64,000 bases of DNA from Pseudomonas protegens. Its GTDB lineage: Bacteria; Pseudomonadota; Gammaproteobacteria; Pseudomonadales; Pseudomonadaceae. The stretch covers positions 4,306,001 to 4,370,000 of the forward strand of contig NZ_CP031396.1 of NCBI RefSeq assembly GCF_003363755.1, read 5' to 3'. A program made the translations under genes and the position numbers. This document shows positions 51,952 through 60,591 of the stretch, piece by piece. The notes under the pieces are model-generated. The model worked only from the letters and a program-made list of their open reading frames with translations, had not been told where the DNA came from and did not search any database. Position 1 is the first letter of the stretch; each line of letters begins with the position of its first letter.

Positions 51952-53310
51952 TCAGCTACCGGCGATCAGTTGCCGGGCCGCCTGGCTGTGATCGGCGATC
52001 AGGTTTTTCAGGTCCAGCCCTTCGACCTGGCAATCAATCACCCGCCACTGGCCACCAATCATGACCCGGTCCGCTCGATCCGCGCCGCACAACAGCAGCG
52101 CCGAAACCGGATCATGGCTACCCGAGAAACGCAGCTCATCGAGCTTGAACAACGCCAGGTCCGCCTGCTTGCCCACCGCCAGCTCGCCGATGTCGGTGCG
52201 GCCCAACAGGCTTGCCGAACCCTGTGTCGCCCAGCCCAATACGCGCTCCGGGGTGATCTTCTCGGCGCCGTAGCGCAGGCGCTGGATGTACAGCGCCTGC
52301 CGCGCTTCGAGAATCATGTTCGACGCATCGTTGGACGCCGAACCGTCCACGCCCAAGCCCAGGGGCGCGCCAGCGTCGGTCAGTTCGATACTGGGGCAGA
52401 TGCCGGAGGCCAGGCGCATGTTCGAACTCGGGCAATGGCAGATGCCGGTGCCGGCAGCGCCCAGGCGGGCGATTTCATCCGGGTTGAAGTGGATGCCGTG
52501 GGCCAGCCAGGTACGCGGACCGAGCCAGCCGACGCTGTCCAGGTAATCCACGGTGCGCAGGCCGAAGCGCTGCAGGCAGAAGTCTTCTTCGTCGAGGGTT
52601 TCGGCGAGGTGAGTGTGCAGGCGCACATCGAGTCCGTTGGCCAGTTCGGCGCTGGCCGACATGATTTCCGGGGTCACCGAGAACGGCGAGCACGGCGCCA
52701 GGGCGATCTGGATCTGCGCGCCGTCGCCACGCTCGTGGTATTGGCGAATCAGGCGCTGACTGTCGTCGAGAATCACCTGGCCTTCCTGCACGGTCTGTTG
52801 CGGTGGCAGGCCGCCGTCCTTTTCGCCCAGGCTCATGGAACCGCGGGTGAGCATGGCGCGCATGCCCAGTTCACGCACGCTTTCGACTTGCACGTCGATG
52901 GCGTTTTCCAGGCCGTCGGGAAACAGGTAGTGATGGTCGGCGGCGGTGGTGCAACCGGAGAGCAGCAGCTCGGCCAGCGCCACTTTGGTGGCCAGGGCGA
53001 GTTTTTCCGGGGTCAGCCGGGCCCAGACCGGGTACAGGGTCTTGAGCCAGGGGAACAGCGGCTGGTTGACCACCGGCGCCCAGGCCCGGGTCAGGGTTTG
53101 GTAGAAGTGATGGTGGGTGTTGATCAGGCCCGGCAGCAACACGTGCTCGCGGGCATCGAAGACCTGTTGGCAAGGGCTCGCAGGCTGTTGGCCCAGGCCC
53201 AGGACTTCAACGATCAGACCGTCTTGCACGACCAGGCCGCCACGGGCGTCGAGGGCATTGCCGGTGAAGATGGCCAGGGGATTTTTTAACCAGGTACGGG
53301 TCGCAGGCAT
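51952..53310 (-). CDS. 8-oxoguanine deaminase (amidohydrolase superfamily)
   Basis: ATG 53310 follows GAGGAG and gives 452 residues (MPATRTWLKNPLAIFTGN). The amidohydrolase motifs are PGLINTHHHFYQTLTRAW (HxH), the metal His of LHTHLAET, the next His in LAHGIHFNPDE and a late Asp in LGVDGSASNDASN. The sequence matches the Pseudomonas group represented by PA0142, shown to convert 8-oxoguanine to urate. It may also act on related oxidised or aminated purines. The gene is flanked by unrelated genes, but lies in the purine region. Confidence 0.88.
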   Translation of the reverse strand: MPATRTWLKNPLAIFTGNALDARGGLVVQDGLIVEVLGLGQQPASPCQQVFDAREHVLLPGLINTHHHFYQTLTRAWAPVVNQPLFPWLKTLYPVWARLTPEKLALATKVALAELLLSGCTTAADHHYLFPDGLENAIDVQVESVRELGMRAMLTRGSMSLGEKDGGLPPQQTVQEGQVILDDSQRLIRQYHERGDGAQIQIALAPCSPFSVTPEIMSASAELANGLDVRLHTHLAETLDEEDFCLQRFGLRTVDYLDSVGWLGPRTWLAHGIHFNPDEIARLGAAGTGICHCPSSNMRLASGICPSIELTDAGAPLGLGVDGSASNDASNMILEARQALYIQRLRYGAEKITPERVLGWATQGSASLLGRTDIGELAVGKQADLALFKLDELRFSGSHDPVSALLLCGADRADRVMIGGQWRVIDCQVEGLDLKNLIADHSQAARQLIAGS

Positions 53311-53514
53311 GGTGGCCGGCTCCTCTGAAAGTGGGTTCAGGTTAGCCAGCTCAGTGTTGCCCTGTCTGCTGATCCAGGGTCGCCGCAAGGGGCGAGGTGC
53401 GCAGTCTAGCGAAAGATGTGCCGGGGGACAAAACTTGCGGTTTGCCCCCGGTTGCAGAGCCTTGGCCGCGCTGTGCAAGCGCTGCCAGGGGCATCGGTTA
53501 CAGAGGTTGCGGGC

Positions 53515-54198
53515 TTACCAGGGGATGGTTTCGCCCTTGTAGTTGACGAAGTGATGGCCGCCCTTGCCGGTGTAGGCGTTGATCTGGGCGATCAGCCCAC
53601 GGGTGCTGGTTTGCACGTCGATGTCGGCGCCTTCGCCGCCCATGTCAGTCTTTACCCAGCCCGGGTGCAGCGAGAGCACGGTCAGCTTCTGTTGCAGCTG
53701 GGTGACGAAGCTGTTGGTCATGGAGTTCAGCGCCGCCTTGCTGGCCTTGTACAGCGCCAGTTCCGGAGCATCCGGCATGGTCACGCTGCCCAGCACCGAA
53801 CTCATGAACGCCAGCACGCCGCTGTCCTTGCGGATCTGCCCGACAAAGCGCTGGGCCAGGTTGATCGGCGCCACCGCGTTGGTGAAGAACAGTTGGCCGA
53901 CTTCGGCCAGGGTCGCGTGGCCCGGCAACTGGTTGTCCGGGCCCTTGACCCCGGCGTTGACGAACAGCAGGTCGAACACCTGGTCCTTGAGTTTCTGGCT
54001 CAGGGCGATCACCGCTTGCTGATCGTCCATGTCCAGTTGTTCGATCTGCACCTTGCCCAGTGCCTGCAGGGCTTCGGCCTTGTGCGGGTTGCGCACGGTG
54101 GCGGTGACTTGCCAGCCGTCTTCCAGCAGGCGTTGTACCAGGCCGAGGCCCAGGCCCCGGGAGGCGCCGATGATCAGTGCGGTTTTTGCCGTGGACAT
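53515..54198 (-). CDS. SDR-family NAD(P)-dependent oxidoreductase
   Basis: The 227-residue classical-type short-chain dehydrogenase has GASRGLGLGLVQ at the cofactor site, FVNAGV and the catalytic YKASKAALN with Ser in MSSVLGS. PGWVKTDMGG follows. It resembles C-factor/sniffer-like SDRs. The substrate is unknown. It lies alone upstream of the deaminase gene on the same strand (204 bp apart). Confidence 0.88.
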   Translation of the reverse strand: MSTAKTALIIGASRGLGLGLVQRLLEDGWQVTATVRNPHKAEALQALGKVQIEQLDMDDQQAVIALSQKLKDQVFDLLFVNAGVKGPDNQLPGHATLAEVGQLFFTNAVAPINLAQRFVGQIRKDSGVLAFMSSVLGSVTMPDAPELALYKASKAALNSMTNSFVTQLQQKLTVLSLHPGWVKTDMGGEGADIDVQTSTRGLIAQINAYTGKGGHHFVNYKGETIPW

Positions 54199-54383
54199 GA
54201 TGAGGTTCCTTGATAAATGAGGATCACGGATTCAATGGACAGGCTTGTCCCAGCCGCAGTTGCAGCTCGTGGCGCAACTGGCCCAGTTCTCCGATGCACA
54301 TGCATGGGGCTCGAAAGGGCTTGACCCTGGAGCATACTCCAGGCTTTAGCCTGCGCGCTCCTTGAGTTGATGGAGCACTTCCT

Positions 54384-54821
54384 ATGTGGACGACCGAACA
54401 CTACCGAAAATTGGTCCGCGCCAGCGGCTGGTACGACTTGCTGGTGACGCTGGCCTTTGTCACCCCCTGGAGTTTCATGGCCTTGCACGAGTTGCTGCAG
54501 GGCGCGGCCCAGGCCTTCAATCTGCCCGGTAGCCTGCCTCCGTTCGAGCCGATGCACCTGCTGATGGCCAACCTCATGGGGTCGATTGTCTGCGTATGGT
54601 CGGTGCTGCGGATTCGTGATCCGCAGCAGGCGTTTGGCCGTTATGACGCGGTGGGACGCCTCCTATTTGCCACTTGGCAGGGGTACGCCCTGATGCACGG
54701 CGCCACCGCATTGATCGCGGTGTTCCTGGTTTTCGAACTGGCCTGGTGCGTGGCGCAGTTGCTGCCGGTCAAAGGCGACGTAGGCAAGCTGGCTCCAGCC
54801 GGGCGTGCGCCGGTCATTTAA
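54384..54821 (+). CDS. Predicted membrane protein (145 aa), unknown family
   Basis: ATG 54384 starts MWTTEHYRKLVRASGWYDLLVTLAF. Four hydrophobic segments are seen (about residues 17-35, 56-76, 92-112 and 112-126). There is no recognised catalytic motif. Similar four-helix proteins in Pseudomonas are uncharacterised. It converges with the permease gene and overlaps it by 4 bp. Confidence 0.7.
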   Translation: MWTTEHYRKLVRASGWYDLLVTLAFVTPWSFMALHELLQGAAQAFNLPGSLPPFEPMHLLMANLMGSIVCVWSVLRIRDPQQAFGRYDAVGRLLFATWQGYALMHGATALIAVFLVFELAWCVAQLLPVKGDVGKLAPAGRAPVI

Positions 54822-55744
54822 TGCCCCGCCTGCCAAGGCTGCCCCAGGGATACCGGTGCGTACAAACGGGGGCGCAAGGCGTCGCGCGATAGCAGCACCA
54901 GCACCAGGATGGTGGCGGCATACGGCAGCATCGCCAGCAGGTTGGAGGGTATCGCCAGCCCCAGGCCCTGGGCCACCAGATGCAGGATGCTCGCCAGGCC
55001 GAACAGGTAGGCGCCGAGCAACAGTCGCCACACGCGCCAACTGGCGAACACCACCAGGGCCAGGGCAATCCAGCCGCGGCCGGCGCTCATGTTCTCGGCC
55101 CACATCGGGGTGTAGGCCAGGGACAGGTAGGCCCCGGCCAACCCGGCCATGGCACCGCCGAACAGCACCGCGAGCGTGCGCACCCGCAGCACCGGCAGGC
55201 CCATGGCACTGGCGGCGTCGGGGTTTTCGCCGACGGCCTGGATGATCAGGCCAACCCGGCTCTTGAGGAGCACCCAGGCCACCAGGGCGAACAGCGCGAA
55301 GGACAAGTACACCAGCAGATCCTGGGCAAACAGCATGCGGCCGATCAGCGGGATATCGCTGAGCAATGGCAGTGCCAGCGGTTCGAACCCGGCCAGTGGC
55401 TTGCCGACCCAGGCCGCGCCGACAAAGCTCGACAAGCCGACCCCGAAGATAGTCAACGCCAGCCCGGTAGCCACTTGATTGGCATTGAACGCCAGGGCCA
55501 CCAGGGCAAACAACGCCGAGAGCAGCATTCCCGCCGCCATTGCCAGCAGCACGCCAAGCCACAAATGGCCGCTGTTGAGGGCGACGATAAAACCTATCAC
55601 CGCGCCGAACAGCATCATGCCTTCCTGGCCGAGGTTGAGGACGCCGCTCTTTTCACAGATCAATTCCCCCAGGGCCACCAGCAGCAAGGGCGTGCCGCAG
55701 CGCACCATGGCGTAGAGAATATTGCTCAGCAGATCGATATCCAT
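54818..55744 (-). CDS. ABC transporter permease, nucleoside-type (second permease)
   Basis: The 308-residue protein has 8-10 hydrophobic segments and the BPD_transp_2 (RbsC/YufQ-like) motif region ALVAWVLLKSRVGLIIQAVGENPDAASAMGLPVLRVR. It starts inside the stop of the first permease, so the two are coupled. With the double ATPase and a BMP-family binding protein it would import nucleosides or bases. Confidence 0.9.
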   Translation of the reverse strand: MDIDLLSNILYAMVRCGTPLLLVALGELICEKSGVLNLGQEGMMLFGAVIGFIVALNSGHLWLGVLLAMAAGMLLSALFALVALAFNANQVATGLALTIFGVGLSSFVGAAWVGKPLAGFEPLALPLLSDIPLIGRMLFAQDLLVYLSFALFALVAWVLLKSRVGLIIQAVGENPDAASAMGLPVLRVRTLAVLFGGAMAGLAGAYLSLAYTPMWAENMSAGRGWIALALVVFASWRVWRLLLGAYLFGLASILHLVAQGLGLAIPSNLLAMLPYAATILVLVLLSRDALRPRLYAPVSLGQPWQAGH

Positions 55745-56850
55745 TACAGGGCTCCGGCGGTTGCGCTGAGGGGCGTGTCGCGGCGTGCCCAGCGCAGGTT
55801 CAGGCGCGGCCGATAGAGAATCAGTACGTCACAGGCCAGGAGGAAGAACAGCATCATGCCCTGGAACAACTGGGTAATGGCCTGGGGCAGGTTGAGGCTC
55901 ATCTGCGCGCTTTCGCCACCGATGTACAGCAGGGCCATGAGCAGGCTGGAGAACAGGATGCCGATGGGGTTCAGGCGCCCGAGAAAGGCCACGGTGATCG
56001 CCGCATAGCCGTAGCCGGGGGAGACCTGCGGCACCAGTTGGCCGATGGGCCCGGTGACTTCACAGACCCCGGCCAACCCAGCCAGGGCGCCGCTGATCAA
56101 TAGCGCCAGCCAGATCAGGCGCTGCTGGCGAAAGCCGACGAAACCCGCGGCGCGCCGGTCCAGCCCGAGGACCTTGATCTGGAAACCGACGAAGCTTTTT
56201 TGCAGCAGTACCCAGACCGCCACCAGGGCCAGCAGGGCGAAATACACCCCGGCGTGGACCCGACCGTCTTCCATCAACTGTGGCAGGCGGCTGGCGTCGC
56301 CGAACATCGCCGACTCGGGGAAGTTGAACCCGGCGGGGTCCTTCAATGGGCCGTGTACGCAATACAGCAACAGGTTCAGGGCGATGTAGTTGAGCATGAT
56401 GCTGGTGAGGATTTCATTGGCGTTGAAGCGTGTGCGCAACCAGGCGGTGAGCCCGGCCCAGGCGGCGCCGGCGAGGGTGCCGGCAAGCAGGATCAGTACC
56501 AGCGCCCAGCGACTTTGCAATTCGATGAGGTTGACCGCCAGGGCACTGCCGGCCAGGGCCCCGAGCAGCAGTTGGCCTTCAGCGCCGATGTTCCAGATGC
56601 GGGCCCGGTAGGCCACTGCCAGGCCCAGGGCGCAGAGCAGGATCGGCAGCGCCTTGACCAGCAGTTCCGAGACGCCGTACAGGTCGCTGACCGGGGCGAT
56701 CAGCAGGGTGTGCAGGGTCAGCAGCGGGTCATGCCCCAGGGCCATGAACAGCAGGGCACCACAGCTCAGGGTCAGCAGCGCGGCCAGAAGAGGGGAACAC
56801 CAGAGCATCAGGCGCGACTGGCGGCCGCGAGGTTCGAGTGAAAGCAGCAT
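55744..56850 (-). CDS. ABC transporter permease, nucleoside-type (first permease)
   Basis: ATG 56850 has GGAG 6 bp upstream and gives 368 residues. About nine membrane segments and the YufP-like pattern ALGLAVAYRARIWNIGAEGQLLLGAL and FNANEILTSIMLNYIALNLL identify it. The loop FQIKVLGLDRRAAGFVGF is the coupling motif to the ATPase. Its start is 11 bp after the ATPase stop. Confidence 0.9.
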   Translation of the reverse strand: MLLSLEPRGRQSRLMLWCSPLLAALLTLSCGALLFMALGHDPLLTLHTLLIAPVSDLYGVSELLVKALPILLCALGLAVAYRARIWNIGAEGQLLLGALAGSALAVNLIELQSRWALVLILLAGTLAGAAWAGLTAWLRTRFNANEILTSIMLNYIALNLLLYCVHGPLKDPAGFNFPESAMFGDASRLPQLMEDGRVHAGVYFALLALVAVWVLLQKSFVGFQIKVLGLDRRAAGFVGFRQQRLIWLALLISGALAGLAGVCEVTGPIGQLVPQVSPGYGYAAITVAFLGRLNPIGILFSSLLMALLYIGGESAQMSLNLPQAITQLFQGMMLFFLLACDVLILYRPRLNLRWARRDTPLSATAGAL

Positions 56851-56861
56851 GGACGACTCCG

Positions 56862-58427
56862 TTAAACCGCCGGGGCGGGGGTGTAGGGGACGGCTTCGAA
56901 GTGGCCGGCCATCCAGGCGCCGACTTCGACCAATGAGGTGTCGGCGCAGGCTTTGGGCGTCGAGAGACGACCACCGCACAGGGCGGCAATGCGATCGCTG
57001 ATCTGCAGCAGTTCATCCAGGTCTTCGGAGATCACCAGGATCGCCGCGCCGGCATCGCGCAGGGCGATCAGTGCCCGGTGAATGGTGGCAGCGGCACCCA
57101 CGTCGACGCCCCAGGTCGGGTGCGCGGCGATCAGTAAGCGCGGTTGCTGGAGGATCTCGCGGCCGAGGATGAATTTCTGCAGATTGCCGCCGGACAGGCT
57201 GCGGGCCGGGCTCTGGGCATCACCGGTCTTGACCCCGAAGCGCTGGATGATTGTCTCGGCCAGGGCGCGGACCTTGGCTCTTTGAATCAGGCCATTGCGG
57301 ACCAGTCCTTGTTGAAAGGCGCTGAGCAGCGCGTTGTCTTCCAGGCTCAGTTCCGGCACTGCACCTTGCCCCAGGCGTTCGGCGGGGACGAAGGCCAGCC
57401 CCTTTCGGCGTCTTGCATCGGGGTAGAGATGGCCGACGGCCTGGCCGGCCAGGCAGATGCGTTGGGCCTCACCGGGAGCCAGGCGTTGCTCGCCGCTGAG
57501 CAGGGCCAGCAGTTCGTCCTGGCCATTGCCGGCGACCCCGGCGATACCGACGATTTCGCCACTGCGCAGGCTCAGGTCGATGGCCTTGAGGGAGCAGCCG
57601 AAGGGATCGGGGTTGTGCCAGCTCAACTCGCGGATGTGCAGGAATTCGGTAGCGCCGCTGACCTTGGGGTAGTCGGCGAGCAGGGCCGCCGTGTCACCCA
57701 CCATCAGTCGCGCCAGTTCCTGGTTCGAGCATTCGGCCGGCCGACAGTGACCGGCCACCCGGCCGCCCCGCAGTACTGTGGCGCTGTGGCACAGCGCGCG
57801 GACTTCGGCGAGCTTGTGGCTGATGAACAGGATGCTGCAGCCCTCGGCGGCCAGCCGGCGCAGGGTGATGAACAGCTCTTCGGCCTCTTGCGGGGTCAGC
57901 ACTGAGGTGGGTTCGTCGAGGATCAACAGGCGGATGTCCTGCATCAGGCAGCGCACGATCTCCACTCGTTGACGCTCGCCGATGGACAGGCTGTGCACCA
58001 GGCGCTGGGGTTCCAGGGGCATGCCATAACGCTGGGACACTTCGCGGATCTTGCCTTCCAGCTGGCCCGGCGTGCCGGCCGCCGCGCCCATGGCCAGGGC
58101 AATGTTTTGCGCGACGCTGAGGGTTTCGAACAATGAGAAATGCTGGAACACCATGCCGATTCCCAGGCCGCGAGCCTGGGCCGGGCTGCTGATGAGCTGA
58201 CGCCGGCCTTGCCAGATCAACTCCCCCGAGTCGGCCTGGATCACCCCGTAGATGATCTTCATCAAGGTGCTTTTGCCGGCGCCGTTCTCGCCGAGCAGGG
58301 CCTGGATTTCACCTGGAGCGATGCTCAGGTCGATGGCGTCGTTGGCCAGGCAACCGGGATAGCGCTTGCTGATCTGGCGCAGTTGCAGGCGCGGAGTTTG
58401 TGCGATGGGCACAGCGGAATTTGGCAT
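56862..58427 (-). CDS. ABC transporter ATPase with two nucleotide-binding domains
   Basis: The 521-residue protein contains two ABC domains, as in RbsA/YufO. The first has Walker A GENGAGKSTLMK, signature LSIGERQRVEI and Walker B LLILDEPTSV. The second has the degenerate Walker A-like GVAGNGQDELL and LSGGNLQKFILGRE, typical of this class. ATG 58427 is chosen; TTG 58469 is an alternative with a weak AGGA. A DnaA-box sequence (58456-58464) lies in the disputed leader. It is the first gene of the permease operon. Confidence 0.9.
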   Translation of the reverse strand: MPNSAVPIAQTPRLQLRQISKRYPGCLANDAIDLSIAPGEIQALLGENGAGKSTLMKIIYGVIQADSGELIWQGRRQLISSPAQARGLGIGMVFQHFSLFETLSVAQNIALAMGAAAGTPGQLEGKIREVSQRYGMPLEPQRLVHSLSIGERQRVEIVRCLMQDIRLLILDEPTSVLTPQEAEELFITLRRLAAEGCSILFISHKLAEVRALCHSATVLRGGRVAGHCRPAECSNQELARLMVGDTAALLADYPKVSGATEFLHIRELSWHNPDPFGCSLKAIDLSLRSGEIVGIAGVAGNGQDELLALLSGEQRLAPGEAQRICLAGQAVGHLYPDARRRKGLAFVPAERLGQGAVPELSLEDNALLSAFQQGLVRNGLIQRAKVRALAETIIQRFGVKTGDAQSPARSLSGGNLQKFILGREILQQPRLLIAAHPTWGVDVGAAATIHRALIALRDAGAAILVISEDLDELLQISDRIAALCGGRLSTPKACADTSLVEVGAWMAGHFEAVPYTPAPAV

Positions 58428-58958
58428 GACGGGCTCGGGGGATTGGAGTTGTTGCTGTGGATAAAGCAATTTCCTGGCCAGTAGGTCAGGAAAGCTCAGG
58501 CGCCGCCCTGGAGTGCCCCTTGAACTGTTGGAGGAGGCGGAAACCGGGCACCACTTCGGGGCAAAGTGTTTGAAAGGGCTCTGTTTTTGTCCGCGGCAAA
58601 CTGAGCAAAAAATGACCAGTGGCCTGCAGGCCCTGTGCAGTCAGCGGCTGGAGCAGCCTTGCACGGGTTATCCACAGCTTGCTCCACAGTATTTGTGTGC
58701 AAGCCTGGAACTTGGGCATAAGCCCGGCAGCCTTGCCTTCCAACCGCGATAAACCACTCTAACTTACTGTTTTACGTTGCAAAAAAGTCCATTGGAGGAA
58801 CTTTGGGCAAAAAATGAACAAAGCCCGCAAAGCCACGTTACAGAAGGGTTACAGCGTTATGTGCTCAGGTTATCCACAGTCGGGTGCACAGCAGATGTGG
58901 GCAACTGCGGGAGGCTCTGCCGGGTTATGCACAAGGTACTCGGGCCGGGTTGGTGCGC
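58428..58958. other. Intergenic region with clustered DnaA-box sequences and a 202 bp repeated module
   Basis: This 531 bp region has no convincing gene. Three perfect TTATCCACA boxes occur: 58456-58464 (reverse), 58668-58676 and 58870-58878. A TTATGCACA lies at 58925-58933. Around the two forward boxes the same module appears at an exact 202 bp offset: GCAAAAAATGA (58605, 58807), 52 bp, TTATCCACAG, then (C/G)CACAG (58684, 58886) and GTG(T/G)GCAA (58695, 58897). dnaA is not nearby. Confidence 0.75.
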
Positions 58959-59540
58959 TCAGCGCTGCAAGAGGATGCGTCCGCGGCTGAGGTCGGCCAA
59001 CTGCTGTTGCAGGGTATCGATCTGCTCTTCGCCCAGGGCCAGTTGCAACTCCACGCCATTGGCGGTGAAGTCTTCCTCTACCAGCAACCCGCCCAGTTCG
59101 GCGATCCGCAACTTGACCAGGGCCAGCTCGCTGAAACTGCAGGCGCAGCGCAGCGGTACGCGGTTGACCAGGGCGATGCGCTCGGCGCCTTGCAGGCATT
59201 TGTTGGCACCGCCGCCGTAAGCCCGGGCCAGGCCACCAGTGCCCAGCTGGATGCCGCCGTACCAGCGGATCACCAGCACGGCTACCTGATCGCAATCCTG
59301 GGCCTCGATGGCCGCGAGGATCGGCCGTCCGGCGGTGCCGCCGGGTTCGCCGTCGTCGTTGCTGCGGTACTGATCAGCCAGCTTCCACGCCCAGCAATTG
59401 TGGGAGGCGTTGAGGTCACTGTATTGCTGGATGAAGGCTTGGGCCTCGACCGCGCTGGTGATGGGCGCGGCAAAGGTGATGAAGCGGCTTTTGCGAATCT
59501 CTTCGCGGTACTCGCAAAGGCCGGCCAGGGTAAAGGGCAT
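58959..59540 (-). CDS. yigZ: YigZ/IMPACT family protein
   Basis: ATG 59540 gives 193 residues. The IMPACT (UPF0029) domain is clear: EIRKSRFITFAAPI, SHNCWAWKL, SNDDGEPGGTAGRPIL and VIRWYGGIQLGTGGLARAYGG. A C-terminal DUF1949-like half follows. The family may bind RNA or ribosome-associated factors; its role is not established. It starts 5 bp after the TetR gene, so the two form an operon. Confidence 0.92.
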   Translation of the reverse strand: MPFTLAGLCEYREEIRKSRFITFAAPITSAVEAQAFIQQYSDLNASHNCWAWKLADQYRSNDDGEPGGTAGRPILAAIEAQDCDQVAVLVIRWYGGIQLGTGGLARAYGGGANKCLQGAERIALVNRVPLRCACSFSELALVKLRIAELGGLLVEEDFTANGVELQLALGEEQIDTLQQQLADLSRGRILLQR

Positions 59541-59545
59541 GAGCG

Positions 59546-60214
59546 TCAGTCTTTCTGGGCGGGAGTCAGGCCACAGCCTTTGAGGATGATGCGGATCAGG
59601 TTGGTGCCGGCCTCTTCGAAATCCTGCTTGGTCAGGCGGCTGCGGCCGGTGACGCGGCAGATCTGGGTGGCGAAGTCGGCGTAGTGCTGGGTGCTGCCCC
59701 AAAGCAGGAAGATCAGGTGCACTGGGTCAACCGGGTCCATCTTGCCGGCGTCGATCCAGGCCTGGAACACATTGGCCCGGCCTTGGAACCAGGCGCGGTA
59801 GTCCTGGCTGAAGTATTCGCTCAGGCATTCGCCGCCACTGATGATTTCCATGGCGAAGATCCGCGAGGCCTGTGGCTGGCGACGGGAAAATTCCATCTTG
59901 GCGCGGATGTAGCGGGTCAGGGCCTCGGCCGGGTCATCCTCGGCGGTGAGGGTGTTGAAGGTGCTGTCCCAGAGTTCGAGGATGTTGCTCAGCACCGCGA
60001 TGTACAGCCCCAGCTTGTTGGTGAAGTAGTAGTGCAGGTTGGCTTTGGGCAGGCCGGCCTTCTGCGCGATGGTGTTCATGCTGGTGCCTTTGAAGCCGTG
60101 ACGGGCGAACTCGTCCTCGGCGGCCTGGATGATGGCCTCTTCATTCTTCTGCCGAATGCGGCTGGCGGGTTTGCCTGGGTGAGGAGTGCTGTGGGCGGGG
60201 ACTTCAAAGGTCAT
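59546..60214 (-). CDS. TetR-family regulator, RutR-like
   Basis: ATG 60214 gives 222 residues. The HTH reads ARHGFKGTSMNTIAQKAGLPKANLHYYFTNKLGLY. The C-terminal ligand domain (FAMEIISGGECLSEYF, RLTKQDFEEAGTNLIRIILKG) is of the YcdC/RutR C-terminal type. RutR senses uracil in enteric bacteria; a pyrimidine-related ligand here is inference, supported by the nearby beta-alanine genes, since beta-alanine is a uracil breakdown product. It is co-transcribed with yigZ. Confidence 0.82.
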   Translation of the reverse strand: MTFEVPAHSTPHPGKPASRIRQKNEEAIIQAAEDEFARHGFKGTSMNTIAQKAGLPKANLHYYFTNKLGLYIAVLSNILELWDSTFNTLTAEDDPAEALTRYIRAKMEFSRRQPQASRIFAMEIISGGECLSEYFSQDYRAWFQGRANVFQAWIDAGKMDPVDPVHLIFLLWGSTQHYADFATQICRVTGRSRLTKQDFEEAGTNLIRIILKGCGLTPAQKD

Positions 60215-60591
60215 GGAGGTTTCCGAGCAAGTCTGTGGGTGCAACCTGTGCGTTGATAGCGCACCCAGGTTGATCAGACAAGCCTTGGCGCGACAAAAGC
60301 TTCAGCGGGCCTTCAGGCAGTGATTTTCCGGCGCCGGATTTATGTCGTTTGGAAGGCTTTTACCGTCCGGCAGCAGGCGCATCAGCAGGGCTGCCAGGGG
60401 TTGCGGCGGTCGTTGAGTCCGTGGATCAGTTCACTGCAGCGGGAAGCATCTGGCTGAAGGGCGTGGAGCTCGGGCTGAAGGTTCTAGGTGCCGAGGTCTT
60501 TGCAAAAAAGCTGTCCAGGTGCTCAGGCCATTTTCTCTGGTTGTCGATGCGGCCTTGCGAGTACGGGGCTTTGCGCGGGCTTTGCCGGTTT
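60215..60591. other. Intergenic region between the LysR and TetR genes (377 bp)
   Basis: No supported gene is present. TTGATCAGACAA near 60269-60280, just upstream of tetR, has a short TTG-N6-CAA dyad that could be an autoregulatory site, but evidence is weak. Nothing else was recognised. Confidence 0.45.

Noticed and set aside
58486..58752. Short open frames on both strands between the ABC ATPase and yigZ genes
   Set aside because: No ribosome sites or recognisable protein features; the region is better explained by the DnaA-box modules.
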